From contig CM031858.1 in NCBI GenBank assembly GCA_018697195.1, positions 126,439,221 through 126,503,220 on the forward strand: a DNA stretch of 64,000 nucleotides, written 5' to 3'. The position numbers were made by a program, and so were the translations under genes. Under the pieces are notes generated by a model, which saw nothing but the letters and a program-made list of their open reading frames with translations, was not told the DNA's origin and did not search any database. Origin of the DNA: Certhia americana (taxonomy: Eukaryota; Chordata; Aves; Passeriformes; Certhiidae). Of the stretch, positions 37,361-64,000 are shown one piece after another (position 1 is the stretch's first letter; every line of letters begins with the position of its first letter).

Positions 37361-37404
37361 TTTTTTTTTGTTTTGTTTTTGTTTTTGTTTTTGTTTTTTG
37401 TTTG
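37361..37404. repeat. (GTTTTT)n simple repeat
   Basis: A T9 run is followed by repeated GTTTTT units. Confidence 0.9.
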
Positions 37405-38118
37405 CTTAGAATGAGCTCAAGACCAAACATTGAAATTATTAAATTATTAGACAATTCAGGGAAAAATAATTGGAGCTGTCAAAGTGTGCTGCACAACAGA
37501 AAAGTCTAAACATCAGAAACAGATTCAAAAGAAATTTCTGTTGGAAAGTATGTCAAAATCTGCAACTTACTTGTTGCAAAAAGGGACTAAGAAGAAATGG
37601 AAGAAGTAAGTTATTCTCCTGTTCTCTGAATGTATTTTTTCCTGTACTTTTGTAATAGCTCTGGTCTTCAGCATTCTGGTGACTGAAGTTCAACGCAGTA
37701 TGAAGTCTTTGAGACAGACAGTATGTTATTCCCTGTATTTCACTGTTGTTCTAGCAAAATGTAAAAATATCTAGAGGATGGAGTTTTTTCCTTAAATACA
37801 TATACATAAATATTTCCTTAAATAGTTAAAAGTCATTGTCATGACCACAGCATTCAACTTTAAAGTCCTTAAGCTGAAACTAGCTATTTAAAAGCCTGAC
37901 TTGTCCAGCAACTTTTTAACAGACTGGAAAGCCAATCTGATGGCAACAAATACCCAACTTCTGTTCCATGTAGGGTCAAATTTATTCCAGTTACTTCTCT
38001 CTGAAAAAGTGGAAACAAAGTAATAGATACATCACCTCGGTGGTTTAAGTGCAGCTAGGCTTTGATCTCATCATCTCAACTATAAAATTAATTGTGAGTA
38101 ACGCAGCCCATCGGAGCC

Positions 38119-38791
38119 TGGGCTAGCTGGAAGAACACCGGCGCTGCACCAGGTGTGGGGAACAACTGTGGTGTGGGGTTTGTGCTGACAGCTGAACCTT
38201 TAGAGCCACTTGCTCTGCAGTGGAAGGGCTCTCACTGCAGTCAGAGGGTGGGGAAAGGAGAAGGAAGAGGCTCTTCAGTGCTGAGGTGCCAACAGGAGAT
38301 TTATTCACATTGAAGGGGTCAGGAACCAAAGAGCCCAGAGCACTGCTGTGCTCAGGATTTTATACAGCACCAGAGCAAGGGGTGAGTACCAAACACAATC
38401 CAGTGAGGGATCAGCGGGGCAGAGAGAAGGGGTTACAGCATTTCTTTGGGGCCAGCTGGGGCAAGTGGGAACACAGGCCAGGGCACATGGTCCAATGGGG
38501 CATGGAGGGTTAGGAAACACCCAGGAACACCCAGGGGGAGGTGGGCTCAAAGGATTGGTTCAGGGTTGGAGTGACATGGAAGGTGCCAGAACAAGGGGCA
38601 GGGTAACAGTGATTGATAGGGAAGGAGCTGGAACAAGGGGTGGGGAAATGCCATCCAAGGTAACTTAGGGGAGGATACAACTTCAGGGATAAACCAACTC
38701 AGGGAGAACATGGGGGAACATTAAGAACAAACCATTAAGTTTAAAACTTTAACAATAAGCTAGTTAAATGAAATAAACACAGGCCACAACA
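38119..38791 (-). mobile_element. Probable solo LTR, minus strand
   Basis: Read on the minus strand it starts TGTTGTGGCCTGTG (plus end 38791), continues through TTATTTCATT and repeated AGGGGCAGGGTAACAG-type motifs, and ends near AGCTAGCCCA (plus start 38119). Near-matching but imperfect flanks (TCGGAGCC versus TCGAGC) may be a decayed target duplication. Frames on both strands in this GC-richer block are incidental. Confidence 0.5.
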
Positions 38792-40599
38792 TCGAGCTCA
38801 GTAAATAACAATTTATATTGTACAAGTAAGACTTCAGTTACACACAAAGGGAATTTCAGGCCCCTTTCCACATTCAGCCCATAATTGGCAGGATGCTGCC
38901 TGGAGCTACTGGATTTTCTCAGCTTCCAGCAAGCAGCCTCATGGCAGGAAGCCTGCTTGTGTACTCAGCACAGCAATTTGGTTCCAGGATAATATGTTCA
39001 ACTTCCCCACATCAATGGGTTTGTGCATCTTATGACCAAATGAATTTTCCCATCTGTTACAATACTGCAGTATTTCCTCCTTTTTCAAGAATGATTTAAA
39101 CTAATCTGTCCTGCAGACTCACAAAAAATCCATGTCACGAAGAAACCTGAGCTAAAGAAGAGATTTGCTAGTGCCTAAGAGCAGGCAGGAATTCACATTG
39201 CATTCTTCCCAACCACTAAAGGAATCAATAGCATCCCCTCCTATTTGCACAGACATCTTTTCATAAGCTTCCAAAGAAATCCATTATGTTTGCGGTATCT
39301 ATTCTCACAACTTCAGATGAGTCTAAGTTTGGAGCCAAGTTAAATACACAAAGTGACCAAATACAATCCTTCTCAGAAACCAGGTTAAAAACGACACCTA
39401 AGGGATTATTAATACTTACCTTCTTTATAGTCTTCCTTTTTTGGGCCCAATTTTGGCTTTGCCAACTGGCTACATTAAGAAAGAAGACAGAGGAAAGGAG
39501 AAAAGGATTGCTGAATTTGAAGTATTGTACCCAAACCTTATATTGCATTGCACTGTATGCTTCCCCAAGACTGGGGAAGTTCACTAGGTTTATAATCCAG
39601 TGCTCTATATCATGCAAAGAAAAGCCTGTAGGCCCCAAGGGGGACCTAGACTCTGAGTCTGCTGAGTACCATACACACACAGTTCTCAAAGGACAGGCAT
39701 TTCCTAACCATGATCTTGATGCTCCATAGGGTAACTAGTATCTCACTAACCAAAGAGAAGGGGAAATCTCAAAGGAGCTGTGAAGAAATAGATGAGTTTT
39801 ATGCAAGTAGTCTTTTACTAAGAAGAGAGATTCTGGTTTTAAGACACTGGTACTGATACTAACATACTCATATTCCCCTGTGGACTTTTAGCTGTAATTT
39901 GCCATGACATGACTCATTGTGCATGCTTTCTCTTTTCATTTCATAAATTGAACACCTAGAAATAGAACACCTCATAAAACATCAACTGACATTTTCCCTT
40001 AGTATTTCCATGTTTTTGTCATAGCTAGAGTCTAAAATGGATGCCATATTTTTCCTCACTGATCCTAAGTGTTTACTGAAACATTCGATATTGTCAGAGA
40101 AAAATTCCTGGGAAAAGAAGCAAGAACATATTTATGTAACCAATGTATATTGACTCTAATCCAAATTTATGTCCTGCTGTAAGGGCCAGCTGGGACACAA
40201 GGGTGTTTGTGTTCTGCCAAACTTCTATACCCTTAATGCAGCAGAAAAACACCTTGTCCTGGGAGTAAAGTCTAATTAGCAGAGTTTTTCTTCTGTCTCA
40301 CTTCCATTTAAAACAGCATCGTGAGGGACATTAAAAGATTTCTTTCAGAAGGATGACATTTACACACAGAAGCCCAAAGGGAACTGAAGATAGACTTTTT
40401 CATGGCTGTTGATCTTGTTCATATCAGTGTTTCTGCAAGGAGGATGATACTATTCACATTTACTATGTGAGGAAAGCTCTGATGGCCATGGGACGGGGCT
40501 TGCTCAGTTTAGAATCCAAAGTTTCATAACAAGTACACCAAACTAAATCTCATACTCAAAGCAGCAGAAACCAGATTAGATTCTTCTACTTCTCCATGG
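38792..40599. other. No gene recognised; region open on both strands
   Basis: At 39261-39729 both strands are open for more than 140 codons (147 plus, 142 minus). Neither product shows a recognisable motif, and the flanks lack convincing splice sites. It may be old repeat DNA. Confidence 0.35.
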
Positions 40600-41345
40600 T
40601 AATTCTACCAAGACGTAAGATGGAGGAGACGACAGAAGTGTGAAGTACATGAGGACTACAAAGATGTGAGGAGATTATACAGAGAGAAAATTAAAAGGTC
40701 AAAGTTCAAGTTATCCTCACTACAGACATAAAAGGCAAGAGAAAATGTCAGCAACAAAAGGAGAGCTATGGAGAATCCCCATCCCTTACTTGACACAAAA
40801 GGAAACATAAAGACAGCAGACTTCAGGGTACTCACCCCCTAACCTGGAAGACAGGGACTGGAAGTAGAATAAAGCCCATATAACCCAGGAGGAATGGTTA
40901 GTGATCTGCTACACCACTTTAAACACCCATAAATCTATGGGCTCTAATGGGATCCACCCAAGGGTACTGAGGGAGCTGGCAAAAGAACTTGCCAACCACT
41001 TTCAATCATTTACCAGCAGTCGTGATTAACTGGAGAGGTCCCAGCTGACTCGAAGTCACAAATATAACCTACACCTACCTGAAGGGTTGAAGGAGCATCC
41101 CAGAGGCTACAGGCCTGTCAGTCTGCCATTGGTGCTAGGGAAGGTCATGGTCCAGTTCATCTTGTGTGCCATCACATGGCACATACAAAACAACCATGGG
41201 CTCAGGCTCAGCCAGCATGGGTTTAAGAAAGATAGGTGCTGCTTGATCAACTTGATCTCCTTTGACAACATGGTGCTCCTGCTTGGTAGATGAGGGAAGG
41301 ACTGTGGATGTTTTCTACTTGGATGTTAGTAAAATCTTTAATACT
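40600..41345 (+). mobile_element. CR1 LINE ORF2 fragment (reverse transcriptase)
   Basis: Plus-strand frames read, with frameshifts, through RGYRPVSLPLVLGKVMVQF and LSQHGFKKDRCCLINL. These match the CR1/LINE reverse transcriptase start (RPVSLTSVLGKVME...) and the GF.KGRSCLTNL motif. Further frames correspond to D-V-SKAFDTVSH (about 41320-41352). It is 5' and 3' truncated and inactive. Confidence 0.85.
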
Positions 41346-42269
41346 GTCTCCCATGGCATTCTCCAAAAGAAACTGTCACTGCTTGCTCATGGCATAGAGT
41401 GCAAAAGAAAAGCAAAGCAGCAATTGTAAAGCAGACTCCACAAGCCTCTGCAAGGAAAAAAACCCAAAAAACACCAATCCACCATCCTGAGGATTTCTTC
41501 TTTCTTAGATCAGTAGTTTTGAAACTGATGGATAAAAAAAAAAAACACAAAAAACCCAAACAACCCAAACAAACAAAAAAATCCCCTATTCCATGGAACT
41601 GAAACTCCTGAAAGTGTTCCATGGGAAGGAAACAAGAGTCCATGACAAGTCTCACTCCAAGGCAGGGCAGACCTGGATCCTGAGCTGGATTTGGTCAATG
41701 TTCCCCTTGGAAATGCAAGACAGTCTGGAAAGAGCCTGACTTGGAAAGATACAAGAAGAATTTTAGCTATGAAAGCTATGTTGAAAACATTGAACTCCTG
41801 CAAGTTGAATGATTCAGACATTGAAGTAGTGACACAGAGATGTAAAGCATGGACTACTTGACATCCTTTACAGTCCTGTAAGATGTCTCTTTTTTACTGA
41901 GGTAGACCAAGATTCTAAAACATGTAAGTACCATTTGCACCAGTTTGGATTATGAATTTTAATTAAGCACAAATGAGTCCCGATTTCTAAACAGTTTTAT
42001 TTTCAAAACATCTTAAGTAGAGCATATATATACAGTTAAGAGTATTTCACAGGTACTTCAGGCCAGCTAAAATGAACTTAGAGGTTACTTATATTCTGTG
42101 TCAAGTGCCGGTCCTGATTTTTGTCGACAAAATATGGGCACTCTCTGTGTGACCATTATTAGAATAAAAATAAAGCAGTGTTTAAGTTAAGCTTCTTAAG
42201 GTAACTTTTCAGGTAAGAAACTGAATCAAAATAAACAGGGAAGGGGAAGAACAAATAAACCAGCAAACC
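41346..42269. other. No gene recognised; A/CAAA-rich tract
   Basis: Lysine-rich chance frames come from A-rich runs at about 41456-41582. No other feature is supported. Confidence 0.4.
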
Positions 42270-42329
42270 ATGAGGCGATGCAGAAGGGTGATATTCCCAG
42301 GGCTGCAGGCATCCCAGGGACGGGCTGTC

Positions 42330-42860
42330 ACAGCTCCCTGGACCAGGGTTTGTATCGAACCACCTTCCCGAGCGGTGCTGCCAGAAAAGGGGGATGGCAC
42401 TGGAGGGACCCGGCCGGCCGCGCTGGGCGACCCCCGACTACACCCGCGGCTGCTGCTTCACACGCGCAACGCACCCGACGACTTACCCTGAACCTCCTTC
42501 GCACACGATTACTTACCCTAAACCTCCTTCAGCCTCTCTTTTTTCCATCCGTGGGGCAGCGCTCCCCGGTGCATTCTCGGGGCACTGAGGTCTCCCAGCT
42601 CCCCCCAACAATCCCGAGGGCTCCCGGCGCTCCCCGCCCAGCGCCTCCCGCCCCTCACAACCTCGCCGGCCCTCCCGGCCCGCTGGAGCCCGCGGCGGAT
42701 CCGGAGCGTGTCCAGATGCGTTGGCTACTGAGGGAGGGGGATCCAAGGGGGTGAACGCGGTGCTGGAGCTCTGGAGGTCACCTACGAAGTGCCGGCCGAC
42801 CCTGCCCCTCCTGCACCCCGGGACACTCGGGTGCCTCCCGACCCATCCCCATGAGGCGAC
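42330..42860. promoter_or_regulatory. CpG-rich island, candidate promoter and first exon
   Basis: GC content and CpG frequency rise sharply above the surroundings (for example GGCCGGCCGCGCTGGGCGAC near 42409). Within it is a tandem duplication at 42481-42500 and 42511-42530, 30 bases apart. Each copy reads GAAGGAGGTT(T/C)AGG then GTAAGT on the minus strand, a consensus splice donor. It may be a first exon of a minus-strand transcript running toward lower coordinates. It is not the start of the ATAD2-like gene, whose 5' end lies above 62 kb. No protein was identified, and a 158-codon frame on the plus strand is Pro/Ala-rich and unconvincing. Confidence 0.5.
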
Positions 42861-43029
42861 TGTGCAGCCAGAGTCACAAGGGGCAAAGGCGCCCTGTGTC
42901 CTACTCAGCTTCTCTATACTAGGAGCAAACGTGAAGGAAAAAATATAAGCAGTTCCAGTGTCTTCCAGAGGTGAAAAATGCTTGGAAGGTTTGAGATAAC
43001 AGCAGGAATCAGAGTCAATGCACTGTAGA

Positions 43030-43560
43030 AGAATTCCATGCTGCTGTCTTGAAAAGAAAGCAGGGTTGTCCCGAAACGGGCTCTTTCACCCAGTGTGCAA
43101 AAGGCGGAGCCACGCAAAGTAGAGGTATTTGATTTATTTTTGTTCTGTGCAGAAAAGGGTGGCAGTAAATTCACAAAGCCAGCATACTGACTATCAAAAC
43201 TCTGTAGATACTAATGTTGATTGGCTCCCAATTACATATTATTCCTATTAATTAATATTCAGTCTTCTATTAGTTGAATGGTTCTCTTGCTTCATATGCT
43301 AATTAGCCCACATCTTCAGTCTTCTTTCAAGCTGGTGCTCTCATTTCTTCAGCTGATGCCTTCCCTTCTTCAGACAGATCCTTTCTTGATCCAGTGGGCA
43401 TGATCTACTACTGGAATTACCTAGTTTAATAAATTTGCCTTGTTTTGTTCTTCATAATCTGGCATTATACTGGTCATTTCACCAAGTGTCACTGGTTCAG
43501 CACTCTCTTATGTCTGGTTTCAGTAATGCACTTAGCTTCTTTTTTCTTTTTTCTTCTTTT
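43030..43560 (-). mobile_element. Probable solo LTR, minus strand
   Basis: On the minus strand a polyadenylation-like AATAAATC (about 43130-43137) is followed by a U5-like GC-richer stretch (GTGGCTCCGCC ... GAAAGAGCCCGTTTCGGG). Edges and class are uncertain. It lies in the same orientation as the ATAD2-like gene and downstream of it. Confidence 0.4.
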
Positions 43561-44082
43561 CTATAGCTGCTACAATTAGACATATTAATTATAACTTATC
43601 TATTTGGGAGCCATACATGAACATTAGAGTATGTTAAGTATACTGAAGTCAACTATCACAGCCAACTGAGGGCTTCAATTTCTTTCCTCATTTCCTAATA
43701 AGAAAAAAGGGGAAAAAAATCCAAAAACAAATGAGGAGTCAGTGTGATTGCAAGCCTGAGAACTCTGATAACTTCATCAAAAAAATCAAGAATCTGTATA
43801 TACATACAAGTGTTAGTAATATTTAGCCAATACATGTGCTTCCACCATCACCATGTCTTTCTAGCCCCACTAGCTTCAAACACATCTTTAGGCATCCAAA
43901 ACAAAAAGTAGGCCAGAGAAACTGCAGGGATCCATCTCAAAAGGAACAATGGATCTCTATCAATGTGCTTTTAACAATAAAAAAGACAGTTCCTGAAGAG
44001 CCACTACTGAAAGCTGGAACTAAAACTAAAAGTAGACGTAGAAAATGAACAAAAAAATCAAGTCCAGTAACAAGAGCCATCT
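43561..44082. other. No gene recognised
   Basis: Short AT-rich spacer between two probable LTRs. A 70-codon frame at 43836-44048 has no recognisable features. Confidence 0.35.
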
Positions 44083-44579
44083 TGTTTGGCATCTAGGGTG
44101 CCAAAAATTGATGCCTTCTGGAGGCTGACCTAGAAAAGAGACTGGACAGGGCAAAGGATAAAGTAGGTATTTATTAAAAGGGCTCAGTGGGTACTCTTGG
44201 GCCATGCAAGAGTCCAGATGGACCACAGCCAAGATGCACCCAGAACAGTCACAAAATGGACACCCGGGTCACAAGGTTTTATAAGTTTTTATAAGTTCTG
44301 GTCCATTAGCATATTAGAATCAATTGTACAACCATAGCTTCAGGTTATGAAGCTCCATCCTCCTGGGGTTTTTTTTCTCACTTCACCATTGTTTTCATTC
44401 TTGGGCCTGAAAGTTGTCTTTGGTATCAAACTAGAGAAGGAATTGTTTTGTCTATCTACTCTGTAAAGAGAGCTTAGTAGAAATTAATATGAAACCTAAA
44501 ACTACTCACCAAAACAGCACAGAGTCTAAAAAATATAATAGCTAAAACCTAAGGCATCACCACAAGCCCTGATATAACA
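44083..44579 (-). mobile_element. Probable solo LTR, minus strand, with AATAAA
   Basis: On the minus strand it starts about TGTTATATCAGGG (44579), carries AATAAATACC at 44166-44175 and ends near GATGCCAAACA (44083). This is an LTR-like layout in the same orientation as the upstream ATAD2-like gene. No clear target duplication was found, so edges are approximate. Confidence 0.5.
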
Positions 44580-45417
44580 CAAACAAATCTCTCCTCGTGC
44601 TAAAACACATTTTGATAGATTAGAGAAGGATGCATTTTTCAGGAATGGCCTCCTTGGCTAAAGAGAAGAGGCTTCCTCTTTTTTTTAAGGCAGACTTAGA
44701 AGCATAAAGAATTTCATGTAATTTCATGCATAAACATCTGAAAGACAAATGGATTCAAGGATCTTGAAGCTGAAGAGTGAATATCCAATCTATCTAAAAC
44801 AACTCAATACTGAGAATGCCTGCCTAGGACCATGGGTGCCTGTGGAAGATTTCTGCTGAGTCCTAACAACGCAGAAATCCTCTCTCAGAGGAAGAGATTA
44901 GAGAATTGGACTCATTAGCTCCCCACATGTACTATTAAAGATGCTTGAGCCATGCCAAGTTAAAAAGAAAGTCTAGTGAGCCTACAGAAAAGCCTGAAAT
45001 TCTTGTAATGTTTCACATTCAATTTCTTTTCAAGAATGGAATGAGTGCTGTCCAAGTGTTACCATGTGTGGCTGCCTGCAAGGGGAAAAGAGGAAGTGGC
45101 AGATTTCACTCTCCTTTTACTGCACCCCACCCTGGAAAAGTTCTGGAGAAGGACTAGTGACAGTCAGATTAACTGGTTAACAGGCCTGCATAGGTGGACC
45201 CATTTCCTTTTTCTACTGAAATTGCCAATTATGCCAAATTCAACAATGGTTTTGCAATATGAGTAGATGTCTTCTAGCCTGAAATGGAAGTCTTGTAACA
45301 CAGGCAGTTAAGCAGTAAAGCATGATAAGTAATTGTAAGCACATACACATGCATAACATACACACACATACATAATACCATGTGACAGAAGGTGCTATAA
45401 AATTTTTAAAAATTTAC
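44580..45417. other. Region where the terminal ATAD2-like exon is expected; not located
   Basis: I searched by eye on the minus strand for the short family C-terminus that follows the 45418 donor and did not find a convincing exon. A (CA)n-like stretch lies at about 45340-45375. Confidence 0.35.
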
Positions 45418-62135
<16,718 letters not shown>

Positions 62136-64000
62136 CTAATTAAGAGAAACAAGAAAGATCAGTCAGAAATATGCAAAAAAACCTGTGGGCATAGTTGGTT
62201 CTTATATAGTAACATTATCAAGGCACTCCATATACACAAAAGATTAAATTAGGCACAGGAGGAGAGAATGGGAGCATTTCTCAGGTACCCAGGATTAGTA
62301 ACAAGTATTTCTGCTCTAAAATAGGGTTTAGTACATGGTTAAACACTTCACCAGATGCAAAAAAAGAGTGCATCAATTAATCCAAGGTAAATAATCCAAG
62401 AGTGTAGTAGAACCTAGAACAAAGCAATTCCTAGCAGACAAAAAAACCCATCCTGGCATCTGGAAGATGCTAAACAAAGTACTATGGAAAATTCTGTTTT
62501 CATTAAAAACTAGCAAACAAACAAATCAAAGAAAACATAAAGGAATTCAGATCTAAACAAAAAAAGGCCTATCAAAGCAGGCTATGAAGATGTTCAAAAA
62601 ACAAAGCATCTGCCATTTAAAAGGATAGCAGGTTAACTTAATAGAGGAAAACTAAGAGGGAATATGGCTGCTGAATATAATTTAAAATCTGTTCCTCTCA
62701 CAACAGAGGACTGCTTGAGCTCACAGGCGAGGCTGGCAAAAAAAACAAACACAGATACGCATCAGTTTTTAGTAAGATTTGAAGTGAAAACTCAAGCCCT
62801 GAAAAAAGCTGTTCATAAGCAGAGGCCATTCAAAAGTCATAAGGCAATTCAGAAAGCATAGTTTATGGCATGTATTGCAGCATTTCACTGCTATTTTTGA
62901 GTTTCCTCTGAAGAAGACATTTCCTCTACCCTTAAAGTATAGATGTGACATTACAGTAAGGTCTTAAACTATAACAGGAGAGCAAAAATAGTTTTCTAGG
63001 CTAAACTGTGGTTTGGAAGAAGTTTATTGAGCTAAGTTAAAAAAACAACTAAATAATTCCTCTATATGAAATACCCTGCAAACCTTCTCCCCATTATCCA
63101 CTTTTTTTGCAAGACTGCTTCTGAAGTATTAAGATACAAAGTTGATATGTAAGAGCAAAGACTGGCAGGTACAAAAAACCTCATTGAAACCAGCACACAT
63201 AACCAGTACGACATTTCAATATAGTGTGCACAAAGCAAGTCATTGACCTCCATCCAAGTTTTTCAACATTACTTAAAAATTAGGCCATAAAATTTACTTT
63301 TTTTACAGAGAGATTTAACAAGTGGTAAAGCATTTGCAAACATAGTCCATTTTCAGGTTTATTTTCCTCTCTTGCTAAACACAATTAAAAAAAAATCTAA
63401 TTTAGCAATAAAAAATTAATTCTGAAGATGTTATTAAGGTAACAGAAAGAAAATATGGAAGTTTGTCTTCACACTTAGGTTGCTGTGCATGATAATATTG
63501 TCATTTTTAGTTCACAGCCTTCCTCAGAAAACAGACTCACAGTGCATGTTGGAAGGAAGCCACAAGGACCATCAACTTCAACTCTTAAATTGCTTGTCTT
63601 CTTGTAACTGATTTTCTTGTACACTGATTTTCTATGACTATATATCTTATTGCTGTTACACTTTACAAACTTTTCAGAAAATAATGTCAGTGTGGGCTTC
63701 ACAAAGAGAATTAAGTTACAGACACACAGACAGAAACACTAGGACTGCTTCACTTTGTATCCAACTTTCCACCCTGTCTTAACTCAACCTGGCATTAGAA
63801 AATTAGTTTTAAGCATGAAAGAAAAGTAAATTAAACATGAAGGTGCTTCTGATGCCAAGAAAACTGATTTAGAGGAAAAGTTAATCTACTGAAAGTCACA
63901 ACATAAAGTGATTGTTTTGGAGCACAAGAACCAGCCCACACGTGATAGAGACTCAGGTGTGGTGATCTCTCTGCAACAGGCAATCCCAAAATGAGACCAC
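62136..64000 (-). other. Upstream part of the ATAD2-like gene; no firm exon
   Basis: Apart from the candidate exon at 63084-63120, I see no coding exon, CpG island or repeat. The 5' end of the gene is therefore probably beyond the window. Confidence 0.4.
63084..63120 (-). CDS. Candidate upstream ATAD2-like exon, possibly decayed
   Basis: The minus strand after TACTTCAG reads AAGCAGTCTTGC, seven A, then GTGGATAATGGGGAGAAG. It resembles the ATAD2 sequence for EAVLQKMDDMKK at the nucleotide level, but two extra bases shift the frame within it. Its 3' end is phase 0, as the exon at 62087-62135 requires; the donor GTTTGC is weak. It may be a real exon read in an altered frame, or a relic. Confidence 0.35.

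Larger units (their letters stand above)
34246..38118. other. No gene recognised; simple repeats
   Basis: There are short chance frames. An AT/GATA microsatellite lies at 35809-35872 (ATATAT then AGATAGATAG units). A (GTTTTT)n run lies at 37361-37404. An 86-codon frame at 34424-34684 just after the pol remnant is unassigned. Confidence 0.4.

Noticed and set aside
42278..42754. A 158-codon plus-strand frame
   Set aside because: Its length comes from high GC in the CpG island; the product is Pro/Arg/Ala-rich with no recognisable domain.

Overview
This is vertebrate nuclear DNA, most likely from a songbird. It carries many CR1 LINE 3' ends, ending in ATTCTATGAT-type tails, and one tRNA-headed SINE with a CR1 tail of the TguSINE1 kind. 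It also holds numerous avian-type retroviral LTRs. There is no bacterial, phage or CRISPR content.

Right part (about 45.4-62.1 kb, minus strand): one multi-exon host gene, a member of the ATAD2/ATAD2B AAA+ ATPase family (chromatin and histone handling). I traced 16 consecutive coding exons by eye. All 15 junctions are GT-AG and phase-compatible, the frame is open throughout (about 725 codons), and the Walker A, Walker B, sensor-1 and arginine-finger motifs are intact. The exons that encode the bromodomain in ATAD2 and ATAD2B are missing. The second AAA module is joined directly to the family's C-terminal helical segment by a phase-1 to phase-1 junction across a 234-bp intron. The long acidic N-terminal stretch is also nearly gone. 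The first exons and the final exon were not found. A decayed-looking extra exon may lie at 63.1 kb.

Left part (about 5.7-13.9 kb): a three-level nest of retroelements. The oldest layer is an LTR element (5699-13859) with 5-bp target-site duplications, a tRNA-Trp-like primer binding site and a polypurine tract. Its interior is a decayed, intronless coiled-coil coding sequence that best resembles the Golgi tether giantin (GOLGB1). This looks like a host message captured by LTR-mediated retroposition. A solo LTR interrupts the captured sequence at about 7.9 and 12.0 kb. That LTR is in turn split by a younger, internally deleted, minus-strand ERVK-like provirus (7925-11447). The provirus has a perfect 6-bp target duplication, a tRNA-Lys primer site and 356-bp LTRs that differ at about nine positions.

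Middle (14-42 kb): mostly AT-rich, gene-poor DNA. It holds CR1 fragments, the SINE, a (GATGT)n array containing a 10-N gap, an isolated retroviral integrase remnant and several solo LTRs. At 42.3-42.9 kb there is a CpG-rich island with a 30-bp tandem duplication, and each copy carries a consensus minus-strand splice donor. This may be the promoter or first exon of another, unidentified minus-strand transcript. Two minus-oriented solo LTRs (about 43.0-43.6 and 44.1-44.6 kb) lie just downstream of the ATAD2-like gene, and one could supply its polyadenylation signal.
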